From Okeania sp034190295 (GTDB lineage: Bacteria; Cyanobacteriota; Cyanobacteriia; Cyanobacteriales; Microcoleaceae), in assembly GCA_034190295.1 (NCBI GenBank), contig JAXHSW010000019.1:10603-74602 (forward strand): 64,000 nucleotides of DNA. The letters run 5' to 3'. Positions 47,191-56,843 of the stretch are shown here, in pieces (position 1 is the stretch's first letter; the number at the start of each line of letters is the position of its first letter). A model generated the notes under the pieces. The model made no database searches. It saw only the letters and a list, made by a program, of their open reading frames with translations, and was not told the DNA's origin. Both the position numbers and the translations under genes were made by a program.

Positions 47191-47516
47191 CCATTTCAGT
47201 TATCAGTTATCAGTTATCAGTTATCAGTACCGACAACTATTGCCGGAGAAAACGAAAATACTGAATTTAAATTGTTTCATCCCCCTAATACCATTTCTCA
47301 AAAACTTTTCTACACTTTCTTAAGTAGGGGAGTAAGGGAGTGGGGGAGTGGGGGAGAGACAAACATCAGAATAATTAGCATTAACTGGCTAATAATTAGG
47401 AAATAAGTTATTAAACCTGCGTTAATTACTTAATAACTGAAGTTTCAGCCAAGTATAGCATTAATGCACGGGAATTGGTATAAAAGGGGGAGGCTTTAAA
47501 CCCAATTTTTCGGTAA
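47191..47516 (+). repeat. R1 copy interrupted by M4
   Basis: The R1 left part is CATTTCAGTTATCAG.., ACCGACAACTATTGCCGG, TTTCATCCCCC. The right part is AAGGGGGAGGCTTTAAACCC, TTTTTCGGTAA. Between them is the M4 insertion at 47289-47480. The uninterrupted counterpart is at 43256-43384. The left end is 18 bases behind the mscS stop. Confidence 0.85.
47289..47480 (+). mobile_element. M4 MITE inserted in R1
   Basis: 192 bases from TACCATTTCTCAAAAACTT to GCACGGGAATTGGTA. It is flanked on both sides by TAA (47286-47288 and 47481-47483), consistent with a 2-3-bp target duplication. A GGGGAGT octamer run (47325-47353) lies inside. It is non-coding. Confidence 0.85.
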
Positions 47517-47546
47517 GAGAAAAATTAAAAAATTATCAAAATAATA

Positions 47547-47640
47547 TGGGTCTAAAACCCCACCTTTTAAGGCACAATATTTTTGGAGCGGAGCTCAAAT
47601 CCCCTACTTCCCCTCCTGGGAGGGGCTAGGGGTGGGTACA
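47547..47640 (+). repeat. R3 copy
   Basis: GGGTCTAAAACCCCACCTTT, TTTGGAGCGGAGCTCAAAT, CCCCTCCTGGGAGGGGCTAG and GGGGTGGGT, followed by CTTGCTGA short repeats (47641-47666). Confidence 0.75.
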
Positions 47641-47822
47641 CTTGCTGACTTGCAGACTTGCTGACTTCTAAGTTCGTTAAATCCCCACCATTACGACTGT
47701 AGGACTACTCCTCAATTTAATATATAGGATACAGCAAGGAACGAGTTGGTATTTGACATAGACTAATGATAAATCTTAGACACAGAAATTCTTTTCCAAC
47801 TGTTCTCTTTTAAGTAGAGCAA

Positions 47823-47944
47823 GTCATTTCAGTTATCAGTTATCAGTTATCAGTATCTCCGGCTTTAGTCGGAGGCTTGAAATACTGAACTGAATATTTT
47901 TTCATCCCCTGAAAAGGGGAGGTTTTGGACTTCATTTTTTGGTA
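47823..47944 (+). repeat. R1 copy
   Basis: GTCATTTCAGTTATCAG.., TCTCCGGCTTTAGTCGGAGG (the stem inverted relative to 45878), CCCCTGAAAAGGGGAGG and TTTTTTGGTAA. Confidence 0.8.
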
Positions 47945-48043
47945 AAAAAAAAGACATTGCATATTTATCATAAAAAGCTTAAAAGCACTGATATTAATTA
48001 CTTTTGAAATATTTTACAATTTTGATAAATAACCCATAAGATT

Positions 48044-48293
48044 GTAAGCATTTCCTGCGGACTGCTGCGCAAACAGCTATTAGCTGTCAGCTAGAGCGCA
48101 ACAAGACTCTATCTTATGGGACAGTGTTTAAATTAACAACTAACTTTAAAGGGCAAGGGAACTAACTTTTGTAGTAAGACAATTAAATATTGCTTTGATC
48201 ATAAATAATAAAGCTTTGATCGTAAATTAAAAGCAATAGCTGATAGCTGATGGCTGACTGCTGTTTGCGCAGCATTCCGTAGGAAATGCTTAC
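48044..48293. repeat. M1 MITE copy
   Basis: GTAAGCATTTCCTGCGGACTG to CATTCCGTAGGAAATGCTTAC: well-matched inverted ends with a sub-terminal GCTGCGCAAACAGC. Internal text is shared with 44467-44694, plus an extra TAATAAAGCTTTGATCG duplication. Confidence 0.88.
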
Positions 48294-48411
48294 ATAAGAT
48301 TTAGGAAGCTCTACGTTCTACTGATAACTTATAATTAATTATTCTAAGATTATATAAATAAATGTAAAATATGTAGGTTAAATTTCGTCATTTTCTATAC
48401 GATTAAATATA

Positions 48412-48529
48412 TTATCGAAAATTGTGGTTGAAAGCCTCCTCTTTTAAGGGGATAAAAAGAAAAATTTTCCCTACCGCGTCAATCCTCTTCTTTTCAAGGA
48501 GAGGTAATTATTAATTATTAATTGTTGAA
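48412..48529 (-). repeat. R2 variant copy
   Basis: TTATCGAAAATTGTGGTTGA, AGCCTCCTCTTTTAAGGGG, TTCAAGGAGAGGTAATTATT and TTAATTGTTGAA. Close to 43993-44118. Confidence 0.75.
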
Positions 48530-48580
48530 CTTAGCATCCATTAACACGAAAATATTTTTCAACTTCAGGAGGCATATATA

Positions 48581-50419
48581 ATGGACATTAACTCATTATT
48601 GAACACCGTAGAACTTGATGCCATACACACAAATAATGATTTATTTTCAACCCCTGGAGATAAGATTAATTACTCGCATCCTAGTGAACCTGTACTACTA
48701 GAGAACTATTTAACTTTAAAAGATGATATAAACTCTGCCGACGATCTGTTTTTATCTCAAGATTCATTGGTTGCTGAATTAGATGATATCTCGAGAAATT
48801 CTGCTAGTCTTAACAACAATCAAGGAACCGATCCAATTACAGGTGAAAGTATACAATCAAGAAGTATTAACAAGTCAGATAATAGTATTAAAAATGCAAC
48901 AAACCTGGGTGAAATATCTAGTGAAAAATTGAGAAAAAAGGAAAAAATTGGTTTCAAAGAAGGTAGCAAACGGGACAAATATGATTATTATAACTTTACC
49001 TTACCTGAAGATACTGAAGTCAGTATTACCCTCGATCGACTTAAGAAAAATGCCAATCTGCACTGATTTGATGAAGATAGCAAAACTGTATTAGAGAAGT
49101 CTACTATAAAAGGCAAAAGAGCTGAAAATATTACCGAATATTTAGATGCAGGAACTTATTATTTGCGAGTTTCTAATGTTGGTCAAGCCCAAACTCCTTA
49201 TCGCCTCAATCTAGAATCAATTCCTGATGATAATACTATTGATTGAGCTAATGATTTAGGAAAATTATCTAACAAAAAACTCACAGCAAAAGATAAAATT
49301 GGTTTCAAAGAAGGTGCTGGAAGAGACAAAGTAGACCTCTATACTTTCGACCTGAATCAACAACGTGAGGTTGATATTACTCTGAATAAACTGAAGGGAA
49401 ATGCCAATATCAAGTTAATTGATGAAGATGGTGAGACAGTTTTGGATAGGTCTACTAATAAAGGTAAAAAGTCAGAGAGAATTAGGGAAGTTTTAGAGTC
49501 TGGAAGTTATTATGTAGAAGTATCTGTTCCGGGTAATATTAAAACTAATTATCAGCTTAGTGTAAGTTCTGAAAAAATTGATAATGTAGTAGATTCACCA
49601 AAAAAAGAAGAGATTTATAAAGCTGGTACATGGGTAGCATTTGAAAACCGAGTTAGCTTGCAAATACCAAAAGGATGGGTTGGTGGAGTAACAAGTAATT
49701 ATGATGAGACATTAATTTTAGCTTCATCTAAAAAATATCCAGATGTTGATGTAGAAATTAAGAACGAAGGTTACTTGACAGGTTCAATGAGAGGATTTGC
49801 TAATAATTGGAACCAGCCTTTTGAAAGTGATGGAGTTACCTTTCAACCACAGGGAAAAGCAAAAATAAAAGGTAATAAAGTTACTAATACTTATATTGCT
49901 GAAGATTCTGAACTTCAAGAAAAGCTTTACTTGGTTGCTACTATAGGGCCTAATAATGAAATTGCTACTGTTCTTGTAGGAGGAACAGAGAATAAGTTAA
50001 AAGACTATAAAGATATAGCAAATAATGTAGTTAACAATTTAGATTTTCCCGAACCTACTGACTGGGAATCATATTTGAGCGATCGGTGGTTATCTTACTA
50101 TTTTAATAGTGACTTGTTGGAGATTGACTTGGATTTTAATGGAGTTATCAATTATTGGGAAGAACATGAAGACCAGGAAATATCTATAGGAATCTTTTTA
50201 CACGGCGATCGTTCGTTTAGTTCTCATTATGATAGCTACAATGAAACTACAGGAACTACACAATTTATTTTCTCTGGCATTTGGGATATTACGAACAAAA
50301 ACGAGTTAGCTTTATATGATGAAGATGGCGGTGTAAGTGTGGAACCAATTTTTGGTCCCGATCTAGATAAGGAAGTTATTTATAACGATATTACTTATTC
50401 AGTTCACAATATTAATTAG
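48581..50419 (+). pseudogene. PPC-domain (pre-peptidase C-terminal) protein with two in-frame TGA codons
   Basis: AGGAGG precedes ATG at 48581. One frame continues for 613 codons to TAG... interrupted only by TGA at codons 162 (49064) and 222 (49244). Residues 100-320 are two PPC-type beta domains of similar text (KIGFKEGSKRDKYDYYNFTL and KIGFKEGAGRDKVDLYTFDL; DAGTYYLRVS and ESGSYYVEVS). The C-terminal part, after about residue 345, is an unrecognised domain with VAFENRVSLQIPKGW. The N-terminus has no signal peptide, though PPC proteins are usually exported. The second half shows no decay, so the stops are either recent or read through. Annotation pipelines would split it at 49066 and restart at 49442. 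Confidence 0.85.
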
Positions 50420-51891
50420 GGTGCATCTCATACCAAGCAAAAATACTTTTTTCCTATATATTCCCTGTTGCCTGTTGCCTTTCGGAGCTGTTGCCTAAAA
50501 GCGATAAATTTTTGGCTTTATTCATGCATTGATATGCACCCATTAATTAGTAGTAAAACTTAAGTATTGAGTTGTTTAAATAGGAGGAGAAATATTTCTC
50601 TCCCACCTGTTGAAAAAATAGTGAAAAGTTTCTAGTGCTGCGCAATTCAAAAAGATTTACCAAAAATTCCTGAAGAGCTACTTTCTTCATCAATCCAAAA
50701 AATTTTAAACTGAAAATCATCCTATCTTATATCAAATCAGCTTCAAAAGTTGTCAAAAGCGACGGTCGATCGACAATTTCTAAAACCTTTAATATTAATT
50801 TTACCGCATCCTCTTAGCGTGAAAATCTAGGGCAGCTTTAAGAGTCTGCTAACTTAGTAAAACACATTTGATTCTGACAAGAAATTGAAAAACCCCTTGA
50901 AATATATTCAGCTTTGATAAATTATCGCAAAGACTAATTTATCCTTTTTCTCCTTTAACCATTTGGCGGAAATTCTCTGTTATGTCTAAAGCTTCTTCTC
51001 TAGTTTTTCTTAACAATACTTCTACCATAATTGGTATAGCTTAACGATCGCACCTACTTGCAGGTATTTTTTTACCACAAAATCTCGATTAGGTCAAATA
51101 GACCGATTATCGGTTTGAAAAAATAGTTATATATTGAGGCTATGGCACAGCACTCAATTACTACTTTTTAGTCATCTCATAAACGAAAATACTTAGGTTT
51201 CAGCCTATTATTCCTTAAGTATTTTTAAAAGTAGTTATAACATTGGCAGCATATCATTGTTTTTTAGTATACCAAATCCCTGAAAAAACGCAAGTTCGTC
51301 GAAATACAAAGCAAAATTTATACCGAATTTGATGACTCATATTTAAAATTCAAAACATAAATTGTATTTTGTACAAGTTTTATTTATATTCACTTTCTAG
51401 GACTCTCTTAACTGAAAATCTGTAATATTTTTATAAAATTTTGTTTGCTTTATGGATCGAGATATTTTTTTCAACTAGCTATCAGCTTTTAGTATTTCCT
51501 GACGGAATGCTCCACAAACAGTTAGCCTCCTAGGTCGGAACTGCGAACTTCAGCTTTTAGCAGCTCTGGTTAAAATCCGCTGTATAAGCAGGATTGTTTA
51601 GGAGGGGTTGAAATCCCCTTCGTTCAATGCGCGAAAAATAATCTTGTTGACTGCTGACTGCTGACTGCTAACCACTTTTCCAAACCATAAAACTATCATA
51701 ATTACCTGAAATTTAATACTAATTTAAACTTCATTAAAACTTCAACAGAAAAATGTGTCATCAATTATAAAAAAAGTACAAAAAGATAGAGAAAATAACT
51801 CAAGTCAACCCCACAAAAAAAGAACAGAACTATAATAAAACAGATATCAAACTAGCCCCAGAAAAATCGAAAATTAGGGCAAGGAGAGAAT
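50420..51891. other. 1.5-kb intergenic region
   Basis: No full gene. 50460-50500 has a TTGCCTGTTGCCT repeat. Around 50965-51050 (minus) is a short coding-like trace (EVLLRKTREEALDITENFRQ, then MVKGEKG and a stop) of unknown origin, without a start or remaining domain. AAAATACTTAGG / CCTTAAGTATTTTT (51188-51229) forms a stem followed by T residues. 51480-51680 is M1/R-type debris (GGAATGCTCCACAAACAG, GACTGCTGACTGCTGACTGC). The last 100 bases are A-rich and lead to the adhE ribosome-binding site. Confidence 0.45.
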
Positions 51892-54555
51892 ATGAAAGTA
51901 ACAAACGAGCAAGAACTTGAAGAACTGATAAAAAGAGTAAAACAAGCTCAAGAAAAATACGCCACTTATACTCAAGAACAAGTAGACTACATATTCAAAA
52001 AAGCAGCCCTAGCAGCCAATGCAGCTAGAATTCCCCTAGCAAAAATGGCAGCCACAGAAACAGGAATGGGAGTAGTAGAAGACAAAGTAATCAAAAATCA
52101 CTTTGCTTCAGAAATTATCTATAACAAATACAAAAACGAAAAAACCTGCGGAGTTATCGAAGAAGACAAATCTTTTGGCTTTCAAAAAATCGCCGAACCA
52201 GTAGGAATCTTAGCAGGAATAGTTCCCACAACTAATCCCACCTCAACAGCAGTCTTTAAATCCCTAATTAGTCTCAAAACTCGTAACGCAATTATATTTT
52301 CTCCTCACCCCAGAGCCAAAAAATGCACCTGCGAAGCAGCAAGAGTAGTCCTAGAAGCAGCAGTTGCAGCAGGGGCACCAGAACAGATAATTGGCTGGAT
52401 AGACGAACCAACAGTTCCCCTATCCCAACAACTGATGCAGCATCCAGATATTAAACTGATCCTAGCAACTGGTGGACCGGGAATGGTCAAAGCGGCCTAC
52501 TCCTCCGGTCATCCATCCCTAGGAGTTGGTGCAGGTAATACACCAGCTTTGATTGACGAAACGGCCCATATAAAAATGGCAGTCTCTTCAATTATTCTCA
52601 GTAAAACCTTTGATAATGGCATGATTTGTGCCAGCGAACAATCAGTAGTTGTCGTTGATAGTATTTACGATACAGTCAGAGAAGAATTTATTGCAAGAGG
52701 CGCTCACCTCTTAACTCCAGAAGAAAAAGATAAACTGCGGAGCAAAATTATTGTCAACGGACGGTTAAACGCAGAAATTGTTGGTCAACCCGTGCAAAAA
52801 ATTGCCGAAATGGCAGGTTTCTCCATTCCAGAAAATACCAGAGTAATTATTGGTGAAGTAGAAGATATTAATAAAGAAGAACCCTTTGCCCACGAAAAAC
52901 TTTCCCCTATCTTAGCAATGTATCGGGCAAGTACCTTTGAAGAAGCTGTGGACAAAGCCGAAAGTTTAGTCGAATTTGGTGGACGTGGACATACAGCAGC
53001 TCTATATACTTCCCCTGCCAATGCCGACCATATTAAAAGATTTGAAGATACAGTCGAAACAGCCAGGGTTCTAATTAATACTCCTTCTTCTCAAGGAGCG
53101 ATCGGCGACCTCTATAATTTCCGTCTTGACCCCTCCCTAACTCTCGGTTGTGGTACATGGGGTGGTAACTCGGTTAGCGAAAATGTTGAACCTCACCATT
53201 TGCTAAATATAAAGACAGTGGCAGAACGTCGAGAAAATATGTTGTGGTTCCGCGTTCCACCAAAAATTTACTTTAGATATGGAGCTTTACCTACTGCCAT
53301 GCGAGAATTGGCAGGTAAACAACGAGCATTTATCGTCACTGACAAACCCATTTACGAACTCGGTATGACTCGCGGTTTAGAAAATGTGCTGGATGAAGTT
53401 GAGGTTAAATATGACATCTTTTATGATGTAGAACCCGACCCTTCCCTGGACACTGTCAACCGGGGTTTGGAAATGATGCGGAAATTTAATCCTGATGTGA
53501 TTATTGCCATTGGTGGTGGTTCGCCGATGGATGCGGCCAAAATTATGTGGTTGATGTACGAGCATCCAGAAATTGAGTTTGAAGGTTTGGCAATGCGGTT
53601 TATGGATATCCGTAAACGGGTTTACGATTTGCCTCCTCTTGGTGAGAAAGCTATTTTGGTGGCGGTGCCTACTACTTCTGGTACGGGTTCGGAAGTTACG
53701 CCTTTTGCTGTGGTGACTGACCGCCGAAATAATATTAAGTATCCTCTGGCAGATTATGCTTTGACTCCGACTATGGCTATTGTCGATCCAGAGTTGGTGC
53801 TGAATATGCCGAAAAGTTTGACTGCTTTTGGTGGGGTTGATGCTTTGACTCATGCGGTGGAAGCTTATGCGTCTGTTTTAGCTTCTGAATATACTAATGG
53901 TTTAGCATTGGAGGCTACCCGATTAATTTTTAAGTATCTGCCTTCTGCTTATAATAATGGTGCTAATGACCCGAAGGCAAGGGAAAAGATGCACTATGCT
54001 GCAACCATGGCAGGTATGGCTTTTGCTAATGGTTTCTTGGGCGTTTGTCATTCCATCGCTCACCAGTTGGGGGCTATTTTTCACATTCCTCACGGTTTGG
54101 CAAATGCGTTGATGATTTCTCACATTATTCGTTACAATGCCACCGATGCACCATTTAAGCAAGCAACTTTCTCTCAATATAAATATCCTAATGCTAAGTG
54201 GCGTTATTCTCGAATTGCCGATTATCTGTCATTAGGTGGGGAAACTGAGGATGAAAAAGTAGATTTGTTGATTGCTGCTATTGAAGAGCTGAAGAGTCAG
54301 GTTGGTATTCCCAAGGCTATTAAGGATGTAGTTTCGGTGAGTGAAGCTGAATTTTTTGCTAAGTTGGATGATTTAGCAGACCAAGCTTTTGACGATCAAT
54401 GTACTGGTTCAAATCCTCGTTATCCTTTGATTAGTGATATTAAGCAGTTGTTGACTAATGCTTATCATGGTGACTTGGCTACTTCTGGAAAGTTAAATGG
54501 TAATGGTGCTGTGATTATTCCTCCAAGTACACCTGTTGCGGTAGGAAAAGGATAA
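51892..54555 (+). CDS. adhE: Bifunctional acetaldehyde-CoA/alcohol dehydrogenase
   Basis: 887 residues. The N-terminal CoA-acylating aldehyde dehydrogenase (1-440) has the catalytic Cys in FDNGMICASEQSVVVV and the NAD region GVGAGNTPALID. The linker leads to an iron-type alcohol dehydrogenase (450-870) with IAIGGGSPMDAAKIMW, GGVDALTHAVEAYAS and the metal histidines in GVCHSIAHQLGAIFHIPHG. It reduces acetyl-CoA to ethanol in two NADH steps during dark fermentation and forms spirosomes in other bacteria. AAGGAGAG precedes the ATG. Codon use changes sharply along the gene: A/C-ending codons dominate before about 53.3 kb, and T/G-ending codons after it. No neighbour shares an operon. Confidence 0.97.
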   Translation: MKVTNEQELEELIKRVKQAQEKYATYTQEQVDYIFKKAALAANAARIPLAKMAATETGMGVVEDKVIKNHFASEIIYNKYKNEKTCGVIEEDKSFGFQKIAEPVGILAGIVPTTNPTSTAVFKSLISLKTRNAIIFSPHPRAKKCTCEAARVVLEAAVAAGAPEQIIGWIDEPTVPLSQQLMQHPDIKLILATGGPGMVKAAYSSGHPSLGVGAGNTPALIDETAHIKMAVSSIILSKTFDNGMICASEQSVVVVDSIYDTVREEFIARGAHLLTPEEKDKLRSKIIVNGRLNAEIVGQPVQKIAEMAGFSIPENTRVIIGEVEDINKEEPFAHEKLSPILAMYRASTFEEAVDKAESLVEFGGRGHTAALYTSPANADHIKRFEDTVETARVLINTPSSQGAIGDLYNFRLDPSLTLGCGTWGGNSVSENVEPHHLLNIKTVAERRENMLWFRVPPKIYFRYGALPTAMRELAGKQRAFIVTDKPIYELGMTRGLENVLDEVEVKYDIFYDVEPDPSLDTVNRGLEMMRKFNPDVIIAIGGGSPMDAAKIMWLMYEHPEIEFEGLAMRFMDIRKRVYDLPPLGEKAILVAVPTTSGTGSEVTPFAVVTDRRNNIKYPLADYALTPTMAIVDPELVLNMPKSLTAFGGVDALTHAVEAYASVLASEYTNGLALEATRLIFKYLPSAYNNGANDPKAREKMHYAATMAGMAFANGFLGVCHSIAHQLGAIFHIPHGLANALMISHIIRYNATDAPFKQATFSQYKYPNAKWRYSRIADYLSLGGETEDEKVDLLIAAIEELKSQVGIPKAIKDVVSVSEAEFFAKLDDLADQAFDDQCTGSNPRYPLISDIKQLLTNAYHGDLATSGKLNGNGAVIIPPSTPVAVGKG

Positions 54556-54575
54556 TTTAGCGGGAGAAGTCAGTA

Positions 54576-54606
54576 GGGTGCTGAAGCGCGATCGCGTAAC
54601 GCACCC
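54576..54606 (+). terminator. HIP1-containing stem-loop after adhE
   Basis: GGGTGC..GCACCC encloses GCGCGATCGCG. It lies 21 bases behind the adhE stop. No T-run follows, so it is either a terminator without a tail or a small palindromic repeat of the cyanobacterial GTGCGTTACG kind. Confidence 0.5.
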
Positions 54607-54668
54607 ATTGCTCAGGAGTCATATAATTCCGTCTGATATAGAATCCGGTTGAATACTTATTATATGAG

Positions 54669-54734
54669 ATGGGGGGATAGGGGGATGGGGAGATAGGGGG
54701 ATGGGGAGATGGGGGGATGGGGAGATGGGGAGAT
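54669..54734 (+). repeat. GGGGAGAT/GGGGGGAT octamer array
   Basis: About eight units of 8 bases (GGGGGGAT, AGGGGGAT, GGGGAGAT) follow TATAGAATCCGGTTGAATAC, which is an M5-like end at 54637. Confidence 0.8.
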
Positions 54735-54829
54735 TTAATATTGAAGTGTGGATAGAATTATCTGGACTTTTGTAAAAAAGTAAAATATATTTACCTCTAT
54801 TCTATAATTAGAGGGAGTTATACCAGAGT

Positions 54830-56120
54830 CTACCCCCAGATTACCCCCAAGTCAGCTTTATGTTGAGCAAAAATTTCTTGATTCTCTTGTAACCAGCAAA
54901 AAAATGTGTAGGAAACACCAGTCATAAATGCTTCTAATTTCTCTGTAAAATTTGTCAAAGCTTGGCGAGAATAACGCTTTCTCAAGCCTCCCATTAATTG
55001 TTGGTAAAGAATGAAAGTATAGGCAACAAAAACTAAGATAAAATGACGCATCATACTGGTTTTATCTCGAACTCGATCTTCTTTTAAACCCAACCATCCC
55101 TTAGCTTCCCTATCAAACTTTTCAATATAGTTTCTATCAGAAAAAGTTTGAACGAGCCATGCTCCAGTCACACTTTTATATTGTTTATTTGTAATTAAAT
55201 AATCAATTTCAGTAGCCTCTTTTATAGAACTATTATTCATGACGATAGCAATAGTTCTTGGACCACTTAAACATGATTGTTTCTACTTCTATGGTAGCTA
55301 CCCAAACTGTTTTGGGTATATCTTGTTCTAATGTTACTTCCTGAAAATTATTTTGAGGTAAAGATAAGGCTATTTCATCTAACCTTTTTTGTGATTGTTT
55401 TTTGCCAGTTTTTTGATTGATAACACTTACCTGACGATTTTTCGCTAACCCCCCTATATATTTAAGTTCCAGTTGTTCGCGCTTCCTGTAAAAAAGACGA
55501 ATTATTTCCATAACCTCCATCCACTAAAACTATACCTGGTCGATATTTTCTGGACAAAGTTTTTTTCACTAACTTGATTGCTAAATCGGGTTTTTTAACA
55601 AATTCTTGATCTTCTTTTCCATCTGGTAAAGATGATGACTTTTGGTATAATTCCACATCCAAAGGTAGACTGCGCACTCCATCATATAGGTGAGTTGTGA
55701 CTATTACTACGACCTTGTCTGTTTTACCAATTTCTCCAAGATATTGTCGGCCTACTCCACCAGTAAAATTACCACTTTTTCTATGGCCGTATGGCATCAA
55801 TAATCAGAGCAAATCCATTTCTAATTCTGGTTTGATTATGTTGATTCATAATTTCTAAACGACGTTTGCTGACGCAAAGCTTTCCTCCGGAATGCTGCGC
55901 AAACGCTAACATTTATCGAATTGTCATCCCCCGATCGCATAGCCAATAAAATGATGTATATTATTATATGAAGAGCCGATAATATTGTCGGTAATTTGAG
56001 CAATATTTTTGCGTTTACTTTCTCCTAATAATCCCGCCAAATAATAACGAAATCCCTTTTTTTGAGCTTTTGTTTTGAATAAATCATCAAATTTTTGACA
56101 CCACTTTTGAAAGCATGGCG
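54830..56120 (-). pseudogene. IS4/IS701-type DDE transposase, multiply frameshifted
   Basis: Minus-strand fragments read in order are KWCQKFDDLFKTKAQKKGF, GLLGESKRKNIAQITD, PYGHRKSGNFTGGVGRQYLG, SLPLDVELYQKSS, PGIVLVDGGYGNNSSFL, a central part, TGAWLVQTFSDRNYIEKFDR, EAKGWLGLKEDRVRDKTSMM and GLRKRYSRQALTNFTEKLEA. These are the pieces of an IS701-like (IS4-superfamily) transposase. The second catalytic Asp (LVDGGYG) is visible. At least four frame breaks and an M1-like insertion (GCGCAAAG..GGAATGCTGCGCAAACG, about 55868-55908) disrupt it, and the N-terminus is cut off by an R1 copy at 56121. It is not functional. Confidence 0.85.
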
Positions 56121-56263
56121 GTCATTTCAGTTATCAGTTATCAGTTATCAGTACCTCTTGCTGTTTGCGCAGCATTCCGCAGGAAAGCAAGAGGCTTGAA
56201 ATACGGAATTATCTTTTTTTTATCCCCTTAAAAGGGGAGGCGCATACCCTCATTTTTTGGTAA
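56121..56263 (+). repeat. R1 copy truncating the transposase
   Basis: GTCATTTCAGTTATCAG.., CTCTTGCTGTTTGCGCAGC, CCCCTTAAAAGGGGAGGC and TTTTTTGGTAA. Its left end abuts the transposase N-terminal fragment. Confidence 0.75.
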
Positions 56264-56472
56264 GGCAGACAAGGTTGTTTCTTTCATCAGCTATCATTTT
56301 TAGGTAAAAGCCATAATATATAATGATTTTAACCTAGTTTACTGCATTTTTTTTTGAAAGTCCAGTTATAAACATATACTGTATAACCGGAAATTAATTA
56401 TTAATTATTAATTATTAATTATTAATTATTAATAATTCCCTCTCCTTGAAAACGGAATTGATTGATTCAGTA
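56264..56472. repeat. Intergenic with TTAATTA array
   Basis: A/T-rich, with a TTAATTA heptamer array at 56392-56436 and an R2-like TTCCCTCTCCTTGAAAACGG end at 56438. Confidence 0.6.
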
Positions 56473-56642
56473 GACATCTCCAGAAAATAAATCTTTTAAT
56501 TAGAGCAGGCTAAGGATACGAAAAATTCACCCTAAAAAATCCTTTTTCGCGCCTTTTTTGTAAAAATATCTTACCTGTTGCCAGATGAGCTGTTGCCTGT
56601 TGCCTACTCCTGCAAAAAATCTATATCTTTTTCGGAGATGTC
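56473..56642. mobile_element. M6 MITE copy
   Basis: Perfect ends GACATCTCC and GGAGATGTC, each flanked by TA (56471-56472 and 56643-56644). Internal text (TTTTAATTAGAGCAG, TTCACCCTAAAAAATC, TCTTACCTGTTGCC, GCCTACTCCTGCAAAAAATC) is the reverse complement of the copy at 60482-60656. GGGAGTATGTCA follows at 56649. Confidence 0.88.
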
Positions 56643-56843
56643 TAGTGTGGGAGTATGTCACGACGATATTTTTCTTCTTTCTAACTTGTCTGCGCCAAAT
56701 TCCAATTTGCCTACTAAAAATGCAAAGAGTAGCTCCCACCCAACAAATTTCTAAAAAAGATATAAATGCGTGATATTTCATTTTTTCCCCTACCTATAGT
56801 TAGATAAAAATTAATTTATAAAATAAATAAATTATAGTTAAAT

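Noticed and set aside
49064..49246. Selenocysteine codons
   Set aside because: The PPC domain has no redox site, the aligned positions in the sister repeats are Leu and Asn-like, and no SECIS-like structure or sel gene is seen.
50965..51050. Degenerate gene between the PPC gene and adhE
   Set aside because: Only about 28 coding-like codons (minus strand) are visible, with no start and no neighbouring fragments. It is recorded only as a trace.
53377..53853. 158-codon minus-strand frame inside adhE
   Set aside because: It is a shadow of the iron-ADH domain, which has a continuous, motif-bearing sense frame.
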